From NCBI GenBank assembly GCA_965652975.1, contig CBFGYO010000163.1:1-8392 (forward strand): DNA of 8,392 nt, given 5' to 3'. A program made the position numbers and the translations under genes. Positions 1-5,728 of this stretch are shown here, in pieces. Under the pieces are notes generated by a model that did no database searches, was not told the DNA's origin, and worked only from the letters and a program-made list of their open reading frames with translations. The stretch comes from CADEDV01 sp036374495. GTDB taxonomy: Bacteria > Bacteroidota > Bacteroidia > Chitinophagales > Chitinophagaceae. Position 1 is the stretch's first letter; the number at the start of each line of letters is the position of its first letter.

Positions 1-689
1 ACTTTTCCAAGACCTATTCCAAGAGGTACATTGTAATTGCCACTATACAGATCGAACGACCATATGCCGGTACTGCGTACATACACGCCGCCGCCTAGCT
101 GGAAGATTAAAAACATCTGCGGTATCAGCAGGCTTACGTTCTCGCGATCTTCATCACCAGCAAAAGATATTTGCCATTGCAGCAGGCTTCCCCACTGCAT
201 CTGTTTGCTTTTGGCGAAAAAAGCAAGTGCGGATACACCAGTTTGCCACTTACCCTGTCCAAGATCTTTTGTTCCTGTAGGCGCTACTATCAATGACCCT
301 ATGCCAAACTTGTTGCCGGAGGTTGTTGAAATAGTATAGATCCCAAACATGTTGAAATCCCCAAGACCGGTAACAGGCTCACTCGCTGGCAAGGAAGAAA
401 CAATAAAAGGCATACTGGCGCGAATCAAAACCTTACCAATCATCTGCGAGTAGCGCGCTAAAAACTGGTTGATGGTTGCGTCTTCAACACCATATAGTCT
501 CGACACATAATAATTCTGCAGGTTAAACGCCTTTCCATCGGCCATAGGGTCATTTGCTTTTTTTAATTCCGCGTCACTCAATGTGGGACCCGGTGCGGCT
601 GTTTCCTGGGCATCAAGGTTTACTATTCCCAACATGAACATTGCTACAATAAAACCTTTCAACTCGTAATTCCTATTACTTTTAATCAT
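1..689 (-). CDS. Outer-membrane beta-barrel protein, SphA/'neuromedin U'/transporter-like family (3' end beyond window)
   Basis: Read on the minus strand from the ATG at 687-689, the frame stays open for 229 codons to the left edge, so the C-terminus is missing. Residues 1-28 form a signal peptide ending in LDAQ. The mature part opens with a short helical region (LSDAELKKANDPMADGKAF) and then alternates strands and turns. Residues typical of this family of Bacteroidota/Proteobacteria outer-membrane proteins are visible: PFI near 94-96, GLGDFN near 108-113, a GKW turn near 146-148 and SFAGDEDREN near 175-184. The family is annotated variously as transporter, SphA-family or, misleadingly, neuromedin U; its substrate is not known to me. 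An AAGGAT stretch lies 4 nt before the ATG as a possible ribosome site. The HAD gene lies 152 nt upstream in the same direction, with a large hairpin between them. Family assignment is from remembered motifs, not a search. Confidence 0.8.
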   Translation of the reverse strand, partial: MIKSNRNYELKGFIVAMFMLGIVNLDAQETAAPGPTLSDAELKKANDPMADGKAFNLQNYYVSRLYGVEDATINQFLARYSQMIGKVLIRASMPFIVSSLPASEPVTGLGDFNMFGIYTISTTSGNKFGIGSLIVAPTGTKDLGQGKWQTGVSALAFFAKSKQMQWGSLLQWQISFAGDEDRENVSLLIPQMFLIFQLGGGVYVRSTGIWSFDLYSGNYNVPLGIGLGK

Positions 690-723
690 ACTATCCTTTT
701 TTTCTCTATGTTGTTCTTTGTGA

Positions 724-808
724 CTATGATTCTATGTGGTGAGCCTATGGTTTCCCACCACGAAAAGTTCAATAAGGGAAACCATAGGCTCACCACATAG
801 AATCATAG
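724..808. repeat. Perfect 33-bp inverted repeat (long hairpin) between HAD and beta-barrel genes
   Basis: The arms 724-756 and 776-808 are exact reverse complements over 33 bases, separated by a 19-nt loop (757-775). The left arm begins CTATGATTCTATG and ends GGTTTCCC. No T-run follows the stem on either strand, so it is not a textbook intrinsic terminator. It could still block the transcript of the HAD gene, which ends at 842, or sit in the 5' leader of the beta-barrel gene, whose start is 35 nt away. Shorter outer words TGACTAT (721-727) and ATAGTCA (830-836) are also inverted, and CATAG words recur between them. The element may therefore extend over 721-836, nearly the whole intergenic gap. 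A dispersed palindromic repeat is an alternative reading. Confidence 0.95.
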
Positions 809-841
809 ACATATAGATCATCATAGTTTATAGTCATTATT

Positions 842-1825
842 TTAGAATATCCTTTTCCAGTCATTCTTCATACTTATCACCTGCCACTTATTTTTCTTAG
901 CTGCATTCAAAGAGGCATTATCTTTTTCCTGGTAAGCAAATTCCCGTGCAGCATCATCATGATTAACTAATAGCTGCAAGCTTGGATACTTACTTCCCTG
1001 GCTGTATTTTAGCATGGCAATGTCACCTGCCCCCCCTTCATTTCCGCACGCGAGAACGGGGCGTTTACCAATATGCATTTGTATACCTACCGGTTTTCCT
1101 TCCTTATCATTAAGTAAGGCTGCAGATGGCTCGCGCAAAATGCTAAGCGTACTGTCAACAAATTTGTACTTAAACGTAGTGCCGATCACCTGCTCCGTTG
1201 GTATACCATATAATTGTTCGGATACACCCCTTACAAACTCAACCGTACCACCAGTACATATAAAAGTCTTGAAGCCATTGGCCCGCAAATAATGAAGTAG
1301 TTCCAGTTGTGGTTGATATACGATTTGGGTAATGGGTACATTCCGACCAGGATAGGTTGCAGTTGCAAAAAACTCTTTTACGCTTGCTTCAAATTCATCC
1401 TCGGTCATGCCGGTATGCGTTGCTGCTATTAACTGCAACAGGGCCTTTTCACCTCCCTGTGCAAACCAGGCCTTATCTTTTTCCACAACAGCTTTGAATG
1501 GCTGTTGTGTTGCAAGCGATGGTTTATTCTTTACCATCTTCTTTACCTGGTACATCGCAAACAATTCCTGTACATATGGCCGCTCTGCCCACAGTGTGCC
1601 ATCATTATCAAAAGTGGCAATGCGGTCATGCACAGGTATATAGCTGGCTGAGCTGCTGTCAGTGATTTCCTGAACAAAAGCAATAATAGACGACTTCACG
1701 GACCCCTCATTCCAGGAAGGCAAAGGATCTATAGCGGTTTGAGCACTTGTGAAAAATCCAATACTCAATGCAACTATTACAAGTTGTATGTATTTCGAAA
1801 ATGCGTTCACACTATAGTTATCCAT
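842..1825 (-). CDS. Secreted HAD-superfamily hydrolase (phosphatase-like)
   Basis: This 327-residue protein has the HAD signature in order. Motif I is TFDNDGTLW (71-79), with nucleophile Asp73 and general acid Asp75. Motif II is FICTGGT with Thr191. Motif III is probably a lysine near 244-254 (KEGKP or IGKRP). Motif IV is GNEGGAGDIAML (261-272), with the metal-binding Asp268. A cap-like insertion lies between motifs I and II. HAD enzymes with DxD(G)T usually hydrolyse phosphate monoesters; the substrate cannot be told here. Residues about 10-29 are a hydrophobic export signal ending in TSAQ, so the protein probably acts in the periplasm. I chose the ATG at 1823-1825 because the signal peptide follows it directly. 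The frame extends to a TTG at 1880-1882 that would overlap the OmpA-like gene by 19 nt, which is less likely. It follows that gene after 38 nt and is probably co-transcribed with it. Confidence 0.88.
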   Translation of the reverse strand: MDNYSVNAFSKYIQLVIVALSIGFFTSAQTAIDPLPSWNEGSVKSSIIAFVQEITDSSSASYIPVHDRIATFDNDGTLWAERPYVQELFAMYQVKKMVKNKPSLATQQPFKAVVEKDKAWFAQGGEKALLQLIAATHTGMTEDEFEASVKEFFATATYPGRNVPITQIVYQPQLELLHYLRANGFKTFICTGGTVEFVRGVSEQLYGIPTEQVIGTTFKYKFVDSTLSILREPSAALLNDKEGKPVGIQMHIGKRPVLACGNEGGAGDIAMLKYSQGSKYPSLQLLVNHDDAAREFAYQEKDNASLNAAKKNKWQVISMKNDWKRIF

Positions 1826-1863
1826 GTAATTGATATCATTAGTTGTCTTCTTCAAAGCATGGA

Positions 1864-2616
1864 TCAATTGTAGGCAGCCCAAAGTTTATCCAGGTCGGGG
1901 TTGAGTATGATGTCTGTTCTCCTGTTCTTTGCCCGTCCTTCTTCCGTTGAATTATCTGCAATAGGATTGTATTTGCCTTTGCCTGCTGCAGTGAGTCGTA
2001 CCGGGTCTATTTTGTAAGTATCACGAAACGCGCGGACCACGCCATTTGCTCTTTCGGTACTAAGCGTCCAGTTGTCGGAACCTTTCTTAAACATTTTATC
2101 GTCCGTATTACCTAAAACAATTACCCGCAGATTAGGATAATCACCCAATATGCTGGCAACAGGTGCAAGTGCTTCTACTCCTCCTTTATCGAGCGCTGCA
2201 CTACCACTCTTGTAGAGAAGATCCTGTGGCAGGCTTACAAACACATACCCGTTCTTCATATATACATCCACTCCTTTTGCCTTGAAATCGGCCAGGGCAG
2301 TCTCCAGCTTTTGTTGCACTTGTGCCAGTGCTGCATCCTGCCTTGAAAGCACATCCTGTGCTGCCTGGTATTTTTCCTGTGTTGCTTCACAAGTTTTTTT
2401 ATACTGTGCATACTCGCCTGACATGGAAGTATTTTTTGCATTCAGATCGGAAACCTGTTTATTGAGCTGGTCAATATTTGCCTGAAGTTTCGCCGTTTCT
2501 GCCCGTAGGTCATCTACCTGCATTTGTGATGCTTCCAGTTTTTTACCGGTACCGCAAGATGAAATAAGTATCACCGTACAGATTGCGGTGACAACGATTG
2601 ATAGTTTGTGTGCCAT
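1864..2616 (-). CDS. OmpA-family lipoprotein with N-terminal coiled coil
   Basis: The protein has 250 residues. The N-terminus is a lipoprotein signal with lipobox ISSC, Cys21 being the predicted lipidated residue. Residues about 26-112 are rich in Gln, Ala, Lys and Leu with heptad spacing and are probably a coiled-coil stalk. Residues about 118-240 are an OmpA C-terminal-like, peptidoglycan-binding domain. Its markers are LLYKSGSAAL (133-142), a GNTDD turn (169-173) where many relatives have GHTD, NWTLSTERA (182-190) and the signature DNSTEEGRAKNRR (221-233), whose Asp and Arg residues belong to the diaminopimelate-binding site in characterised relatives. The expected role is tethering the outer membrane to the cell wall. 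The gene starts at an ATG preceded by an A-rich leader, 34 nt after the PepSY-like gene. A very short tail (residues 241-250) follows the domain. Confidence 0.93.
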   Translation of the reverse strand: MAHKLSIVVTAICTVILISSCGTGKKLEASQMQVDDLRAETAKLQANIDQLNKQVSDLNAKNTSMSGEYAQYKKTCEATQEKYQAAQDVLSRQDAALAQVQQKLETALADFKAKGVDVYMKNGYVFVSLPQDLLYKSGSAALDKGGVEALAPVASILGDYPNLRVIVLGNTDDKMFKKGSDNWTLSTERANGVVRAFRDTYKIDPVRLTAAGKGKYNPIADNSTEEGRAKNRRTDIILNPDLDKLWAAYN

Positions 2617-2650
2617 GAGTTTTTTTTTAAATTGTTAAGCTGATCGGTTA

Positions 2651-3199
2651 TCACTTCACCTTTAATATGGTTCCGTCAGCAGAATAATAAAGCTTCTTTG
2701 TTTCCTTTCCATTTGTAGCGGTGACTTCGTAATACTCTTTACTTTTGGAATAATTCGTTTTTTTAAAATAGTTTTTGGAGGTTACTTTATAACCTGGGTG
2801 TGATTCTGAGAGATTCTTAAGCGAATTCCTGATAGGCTCGGGTAGTTTATCAAGTTTTTCTTCTGTTTTGGATTGAATCAGCGTGCCATCCTGTGCATAC
2901 AAGCCATAGTATTGCATACTTCCCCTTTTGAAACTGACTGTATAGTAATCAACACTCTCCCCTTCGGGCAAATTATCTTCTTCTGTTACCGTCCAGCCGC
3001 CTTTGGTAACACCGCTCGCCGGCGCCTGGAAATATTGCACGGCAGTGGCGTCAGGGAATCGCTTGTTTACCGAATCCACAACCTGCTGGGGTGTTGATTT
3101 CTTATTGACCTTTTTGGTGCCTGTAATTACAATATCGTTTTGTGCATGTGCCAGCCCCACCAGGAGCATTGTGATCGTCAGCAATAAATTATTTTTCAT
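2651..3199 (-). CDS. Secreted PepSY-like protein (two tandem PepSY-like units)
   Basis: This 182-residue protein starts at the ATG at 3197-3199, which is directly followed by a signal peptide (MKNNLLLTIT..., cleavage after AHA near residue 19). The same frame continues upstream to a TTG near 3334, but that would put 45 non-signal-like residues in front and overlap the HTH gene. The mature protein contains two similar units, each a helix followed by strands. The first spans roughly 35-112 (VVDSVNKRFPDATAVQYF ... YYGLYAQDGTLIQSK) and the second roughly 120-182 (IRNSLKNLSESHPGYKVTSK ... KLYYSADGTILKVK). The repeated YxxDGTxxxxK ending is typical of the PepSY-like (DUF2874/BLIP-like) fold common in Bacteroidota. 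Such proteins are periplasmic and lack a known reaction; I infer a binding or inhibitory role in the envelope at most. Confidence 0.85.
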   Translation of the reverse strand: MKNNLLLTITMLLVGLAHAQNDIVITGTKKVNKKSTPQQVVDSVNKRFPDATAVQYFQAPASGVTKGGWTVTEEDNLPEGESVDYYTVSFKRGSMQYYGLYAQDGTLIQSKTEEKLDKLPEPIRNSLKNLSESHPGYKVTSKNYFKKTNYSKSKEYYEVTATNGKETKKLYYSADGTILKVK

Positions 3200-3257
3200 A
3201 ATTGATAATAATTTATAGGTGATTGAATAGGTTTTGTGTAAATGGTGGTCCTGTATT

Positions 3258-3572
3258 TTATCGCTTTCCATACATCGAATTACCTTTACGCAACTCCTCG
3301 TCTTTGCGTTCGAGTTCCAATGCCTGGTAAGCAATTATTTTTTTCAGCCTGGCATTTTCTTCCATGTACTGTTTAAGCTCCCATTTTGTTTTGTTCCTCA
3401 TCAGTGTTTCCTGCTTATTTTCGTCGTTGCTGCTAAATTTTTCCCGCCACCTGGAAAACACGCTGTAGGAAAGACTGTGATGACGTAATGCCTTATTAAT
3501 ACCGATTTGCTCAGCTTGTTTTAATATTTCAAGCTTCTGCTCATCCGTAAATTTTCTTCTCCCGTTTGACAT
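3258..3572 (-). CDS. Orphan transposase OrfA-like HTH protein
   Basis: The predicted protein has 104 residues. Residues 5-47 (RRKFTDEQKLEILKQAEQ ... SLSYSVFSRWREKF) match the helix-turn-helix of IS3/IS66-type first ORFs (HTH_Tnp_1-like), including the Trp of the recognition helix. Residues about 58-96 are charged and leucine-spaced (ENARLKKIIAYQALELERK), like the leucine-zipper tail of OrfA. No DDE-catalytic second ORF follows: the next gene downstream is the PepSY-like gene, whose start is 58 nt away, and I found no flanking terminal inverted repeats. It is wedged 39 nt after the DUF4136 gene, leaving no room for an IS end. It is either a relic or a DNA-binding protein kept for its own sake. 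Start: MSNGRRKFT is the usual family beginning. A second in-frame ATG at 3606-3608 would add 12 residues and begin 3 nt after the previous stop. Confidence 0.78.
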   Translation of the reverse strand: MSNGRRKFTDEQKLEILKQAEQIGINKALRHHSLSYSVFSRWREKFSSNDENKQETLMRNKTKWELKQYMEENARLKKIIAYQALELERKDEELRKGNSMYGKR

Positions 3573-3611
3573 TGTAGTAGGATTGAAGATGAATAATAAC
3601 TCGTTCATTGT

Positions 3612-4178
3612 TTATTTTTTTGCTGCACCTGGAGGAAAACTGGCCATGATGGAAGCGACAGCGTCAGCAATTGCTTTGTCGAGGTCCTTTGCTGGTTTGT
3701 CGATCTCCTTATTTCCAGTGCCCTGCCAGATAAGCGATTTAGTGGATGCATCAATGATGTCGATGATAAGCGAACCATCTTTGTAATTATCTACATTATA
3801 GCTGGTGGTACTTGACAGCCCACCGGCACCCCATGCATACGGCCGGTAAAAACCACCATAACCATAATAATTTGTCGTAGAGCTCACGTTTGTTTTATCC
3901 TTAAATATGGCAACCGTGTTTACAAGCAACTCAGGAGAAGTGGTATTTTCCTGGAATCCTTTCTTAAGCATTTCATTTTTTATGGAACTGATGATACGTT
4001 TCTTGTTGAGTTCACTTACTGTATTGCTCATGCTATCAGTGTTGAACATGGTAAATGTTTTATACCTGCTGAAATTGACATTCCTGTCGTAGTCCGACGA
4101 TACGGTTAATGCCGGCCCGCAGGAAAGACCCGCAACCCACAGCAACAGCAGGCATTGAATCAATCGATTCGTTCTCAT
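3612..4178 (-). CDS. DUF4136 domain-containing lipoprotein (copy 1)
   Basis: The protein has 188 residues. A signal peptide with lipobox AGLSC puts the lipidated residue at Cys20. The DUF4136 hallmarks follow in order: VSSDYDRNVNFSRYKTF (26-42), a helix with KKRIISSIKNEMLKKGF (59-75), SPELLVN (81-87), a Gly/Tyr-rich linker (about 101-121), GSLIIDIIDASTKSLIWQG (135-153) and a C-terminal helix ending MASFPP (178-183). The family is exported and structurally defined, but its function is unknown. It is the first gene of a tightly spaced minus-strand set, 39 nt before the HTH gene, and lies 152 nt after the sigma factor. A second DUF4136 protein is at 5729-6373 on the other strand. The two are only distantly similar: the other is longer and far more aromatic. 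Confidence 0.92.
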   Translation of the reverse strand: MRTNRLIQCLLLLWVAGLSCGPALTVSSDYDRNVNFSRYKTFTMFNTDSMSNTVSELNKKRIISSIKNEMLKKGFQENTTSPELLVNTVAIFKDKTNVSSTTNYYGYGGFYRPYAWGAGGLSSTTSYNVDNYKDGSLIIDIIDASTKSLIWQGTGNKEIDKPAKDLDKAIADAVASIMASFPPGAAKK

Positions 4179-4249
4179 ACATTTGTTTTTAGTGTATATA
4201 AAATGAAAACATAATCGTAGTACCCTGTCTCCGAAATGTTGAGCGATGT

Positions 4250-4283
4250 ATTTGACACTTCCCTTGGCGTGGCCCTGTCAAAT
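4250..4283. promoter_or_regulatory. Inverted repeat ATTTGACA-N18-TGTCAAAT upstream of DUF4136 copy 1
   Basis: Arms 4250-4257 and 4276-4283 are exact 8-base reverse complements with an 18-nt spacer, located 72-105 nt upstream of the DUF4136 start. Spaced arms of this kind often mark a dimeric regulator site, but no regulator can be named. The arms also look like two TTGACA hexamers facing each other, so part of it could serve as -35 elements. This is a visible repeat with an inferred role. Confidence 0.35.
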
Positions 4284-4306
4284 TCAAATCACATTACTCG
4301 CGATAC

Positions 4307-4330
4307 CTCAAAACTATTTTGAGATACCTC
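4307..4330 (-). promoter_or_regulatory. Palindrome containing a TAnnTTTG (-7-like) box between the sigma and DUF4136 genes
   Basis: CTCAAAA (4307-4313) and TTTTGAG (4317-4323) form a 7-bp palindrome around CTA. It is flanked by the direct repeat GATACCTC at 4302-4309 and 4323-4330. On the minus strand the segment 4316-4309 reads TAGTTTTG, which fits the Bacteroidota primary-sigma -7 consensus TAnnTTTG. No good TTTG -33 box is placed 19-21 nt upstream; only GTTG at shorter spacing is seen. If used, it would give the DUF4136 gene its own promoter with a leader of about 125 nt. It begins immediately after the sigma stop codon, so it could alternatively be a weak stem at the end of that transcript. 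No T-run follows. Confidence 0.35.
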
Positions 4331-4948
4331 TCAACATTTTTTACTGATCCTGCTAATCGGTTTTTCAGAGGACGAAGCGCTTGTCCCATTCTTTTGCTGA
4401 AGGTGTACACGCAGGAGCTTATTAGTCCTACGCAATTGTTTTTCAACAGTATTAAGTGGCCTGTTTAGTACCTGGGCTATTTTTTTTACTGGTAGCTGGT
4501 CGTGGTCGCTGAGCTCGAAAACCTGGCGGTACTTCACGGGTATGGTTTCGAGATAGCCAGAGATAGCTCCCTGCAATTCTTTCAGATTGATGGACTGCTC
4601 CACATTGTTGTGCCGGTCTGCAACATCTTCAGCAGCCTTTTGTATATGTTTTCGATAAATTGCCCGAGCGCGAAAATGATTGAAGATCCTGTTGCGCATT
4701 GCCGCATACAGGTATGACGAAATCGAAGTTTTAATGTTCAGGCTGGCTTTCCTCACATGCAACTGAATGAAAAGCTCCTGTACCAGTTCCTCACTAGTAC
4801 CTTTATCGCCCAGGTAAGTAGAAGAGAAATTAACAAGAGGGTTCCAGTACCGCTTATACACCTGCTCGAATACAAAATCATTTTGACACGCAGTAGTTGA
4901 TTTACCTGGTGTAGCTGGTTTTATGTGAGGTGTCAAAATATTTTCCAT
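4331..4948 (-). CDS. ECF-type RNA polymerase sigma factor (sigma-70 family)
   Basis: The protein has 205 residues. Residues about 24-97 form region 2 (FEQVYKRYWNPLVNF, then EELVQELFIQLHVRK and SYLYAAMRNRIFNHFR). Residues about 124-183 form region 4 (LETIPVKYRQVFELSDHD, then LPVKKIAQVLNRPLNTVEK and QLRRTNKLLR), whose helix-turn-helix reads the -35 element. Region 3 is absent, as in all ECF factors. A Ser/Lys-rich tail of about 20 residues (184-205) ends in Cys. The start is the ATG at 4946-4948, preceded by GAAAGAAATAAAT. The frame runs on to a TTG at 4976-4978, which is less likely. No FecR-type anti-sigma gene or SusC/SusD pair, the common Bacteroidota partners, lies next to it. Its own targets may include the downstream envelope genes, but this is inferred only from position. 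Confidence 0.93.
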   Translation of the reverse strand: MENILTPHIKPATPGKSTTACQNDFVFEQVYKRYWNPLVNFSSTYLGDKGTSEELVQELFIQLHVRKASLNIKTSISSYLYAAMRNRIFNHFRARAIYRKHIQKAAEDVADRHNNVEQSINLKELQGAISGYLETIPVKYRQVFELSDHDQLPVKKIAQVLNRPLNTVEKQLRRTNKLLRVHLQQKNGTSASSSEKPISRISKKC

Positions 4949-4985
4949 ATTTATTTCTTTCAACGGGATTAGGGACAATTAGCTG

Positions 4986-5023
4986 GTAAATAGTGATCAG
5001 GAAAGAGAGAGCTAACTATTTAC
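4986..5023. repeat. 9-bp inverted repeat upstream of the sigma gene
   Basis: GTAAATAGT (4986-4994) and ACTATTTAC (5015-5023) are exact reverse complements separated by 20 nt, starting 38 nt upstream of the sigma ATG. It could be an operator or a leader hairpin of the sigma mRNA. It is AT-rich and short, so chance is possible. Confidence 0.4.
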
Positions 5024-5402
5024 AAAAGAAAATGATGAAGGGGCAGAAACAAGATAAAAAGGCCTGCTTTCTGTCAATCGTTATAACCCTATGCCAACTA
5101 AATGGGCAGTTTTATAAAGATGCGCTATCAGGTATCTTTAAATAATCGTGGTAGCTATTGTAGCAAAACAACTTATGTATTTGCAACAGACGTAAAAGAG
5201 TAAATACGGCACAACACTGAAATTCGTAAGTATGTGGCATCAGAAAGCCTGATCATCCTGGTGATCGTTATGCGTTCCCATTACATTTCGGCCAAACGCT
5301 ATAAACTTTGGCAGGTAAGTCGTCCATTTATTTGTGCTTCACTGATGCCGATAGTAAATTACATGGCAAGCAGTGTTTTCATAAAAGTAGAGATTTAGTA
5401 AG

Positions 5403-5455
5403 CCGGGAGATGGTATTAAGTGCAGCAGAACTTAATACCGGATACCCGGTTTTTT
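5403..5455 (+). terminator. Terminator-like hairpin with T-run, no gene upstream
   Basis: A perfect 10-bp stem GGTATTAAGT (5412-5421) / ACTTAATACC (5430-5439) with an 8-nt loop is nested inside a second perfect 5-bp stem CCGGG (5403-5407) / CCCGG (5445-5449). A T-run follows at 5450-5455. On the plus strand this is the layout of an intrinsic terminator. It has no recognisable plus-strand gene before it (the nearest gene to the left is the divergent sigma factor), and the next gene starts 274 nt later. It could end a small RNA, or act as an attenuator in a long leader of the DUF4136 gene. Confidence 0.6.
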
Positions 5456-5728
5456 ATTACTACTCCCTCAGCAAATTACCAGCATCTAAGGATATAGTAG
5501 CAGATACCTCAGGCTATTGGTTACAAAAATTAGCACCAGGGAAGAAGCTGTGTAAAAGAATTCTTCATAAATGTACCCCTCGAGAAAATATTCCAAGTTT
5601 TATAAGTATTAGCTAAGAACAGTTTAAGCTATTATCAAAGGGCGATTGCCGACTGTAACTTCATAATAGCAAATAAATTATTGATCTCTTTATATCCTCC
5701 AGCATTTAAAACTTAAAAAACATCTACT

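Larger units (their letters stand above)
4949..5728. other. 780-nt divergent intergenic region without a convincing gene
   Basis: This lies between the leftward sigma gene and the rightward DUF4136 copy 2. No open frame has a credible start, signal or family resemblance. I see an inverted repeat at 4986-5023, a short GATCA/TGATC pair at 5251-5266 and the terminator-like hairpin at 5403-5455. No TTTG/TAnnTTTG promoter pair was found near either gene. The immediate leader of the DUF4136 gene (5700-5728) is A-rich, as is common for Bacteroidota starts. An untranslated RNA or decayed gene between about 5200 and 5455 is possible but unproven. Confidence 0.6.

Noticed and set aside
37..339. 100-codon plus-strand frame at the left edge
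   Set aside because: It is antisense to the beta-barrel gene, whose signal peptide and family motifs are clear on the minus strand.
724..808. Reading the 33-bp inverted repeat as CRISPR-like or as an IS end
   Set aside because: There is a single pair of arms with a 19-nt loop, no repeated spacers and no transposase adjacent to it.
3200..3612. Complete insertion sequence around the OrfA-like gene
   Set aside because: No terminal inverted repeats, target duplication or catalytic ORF could be found, and the neighbouring genes leave only 39 and 58 nt.
5308..5616. 102-codon open frame on the plus strand in the divergent gap
   Set aside because: It begins with TTG, has no signal peptide, membrane segment or recognisable motif, and a strong terminator-like hairpin runs through its middle. 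It is probably chance.
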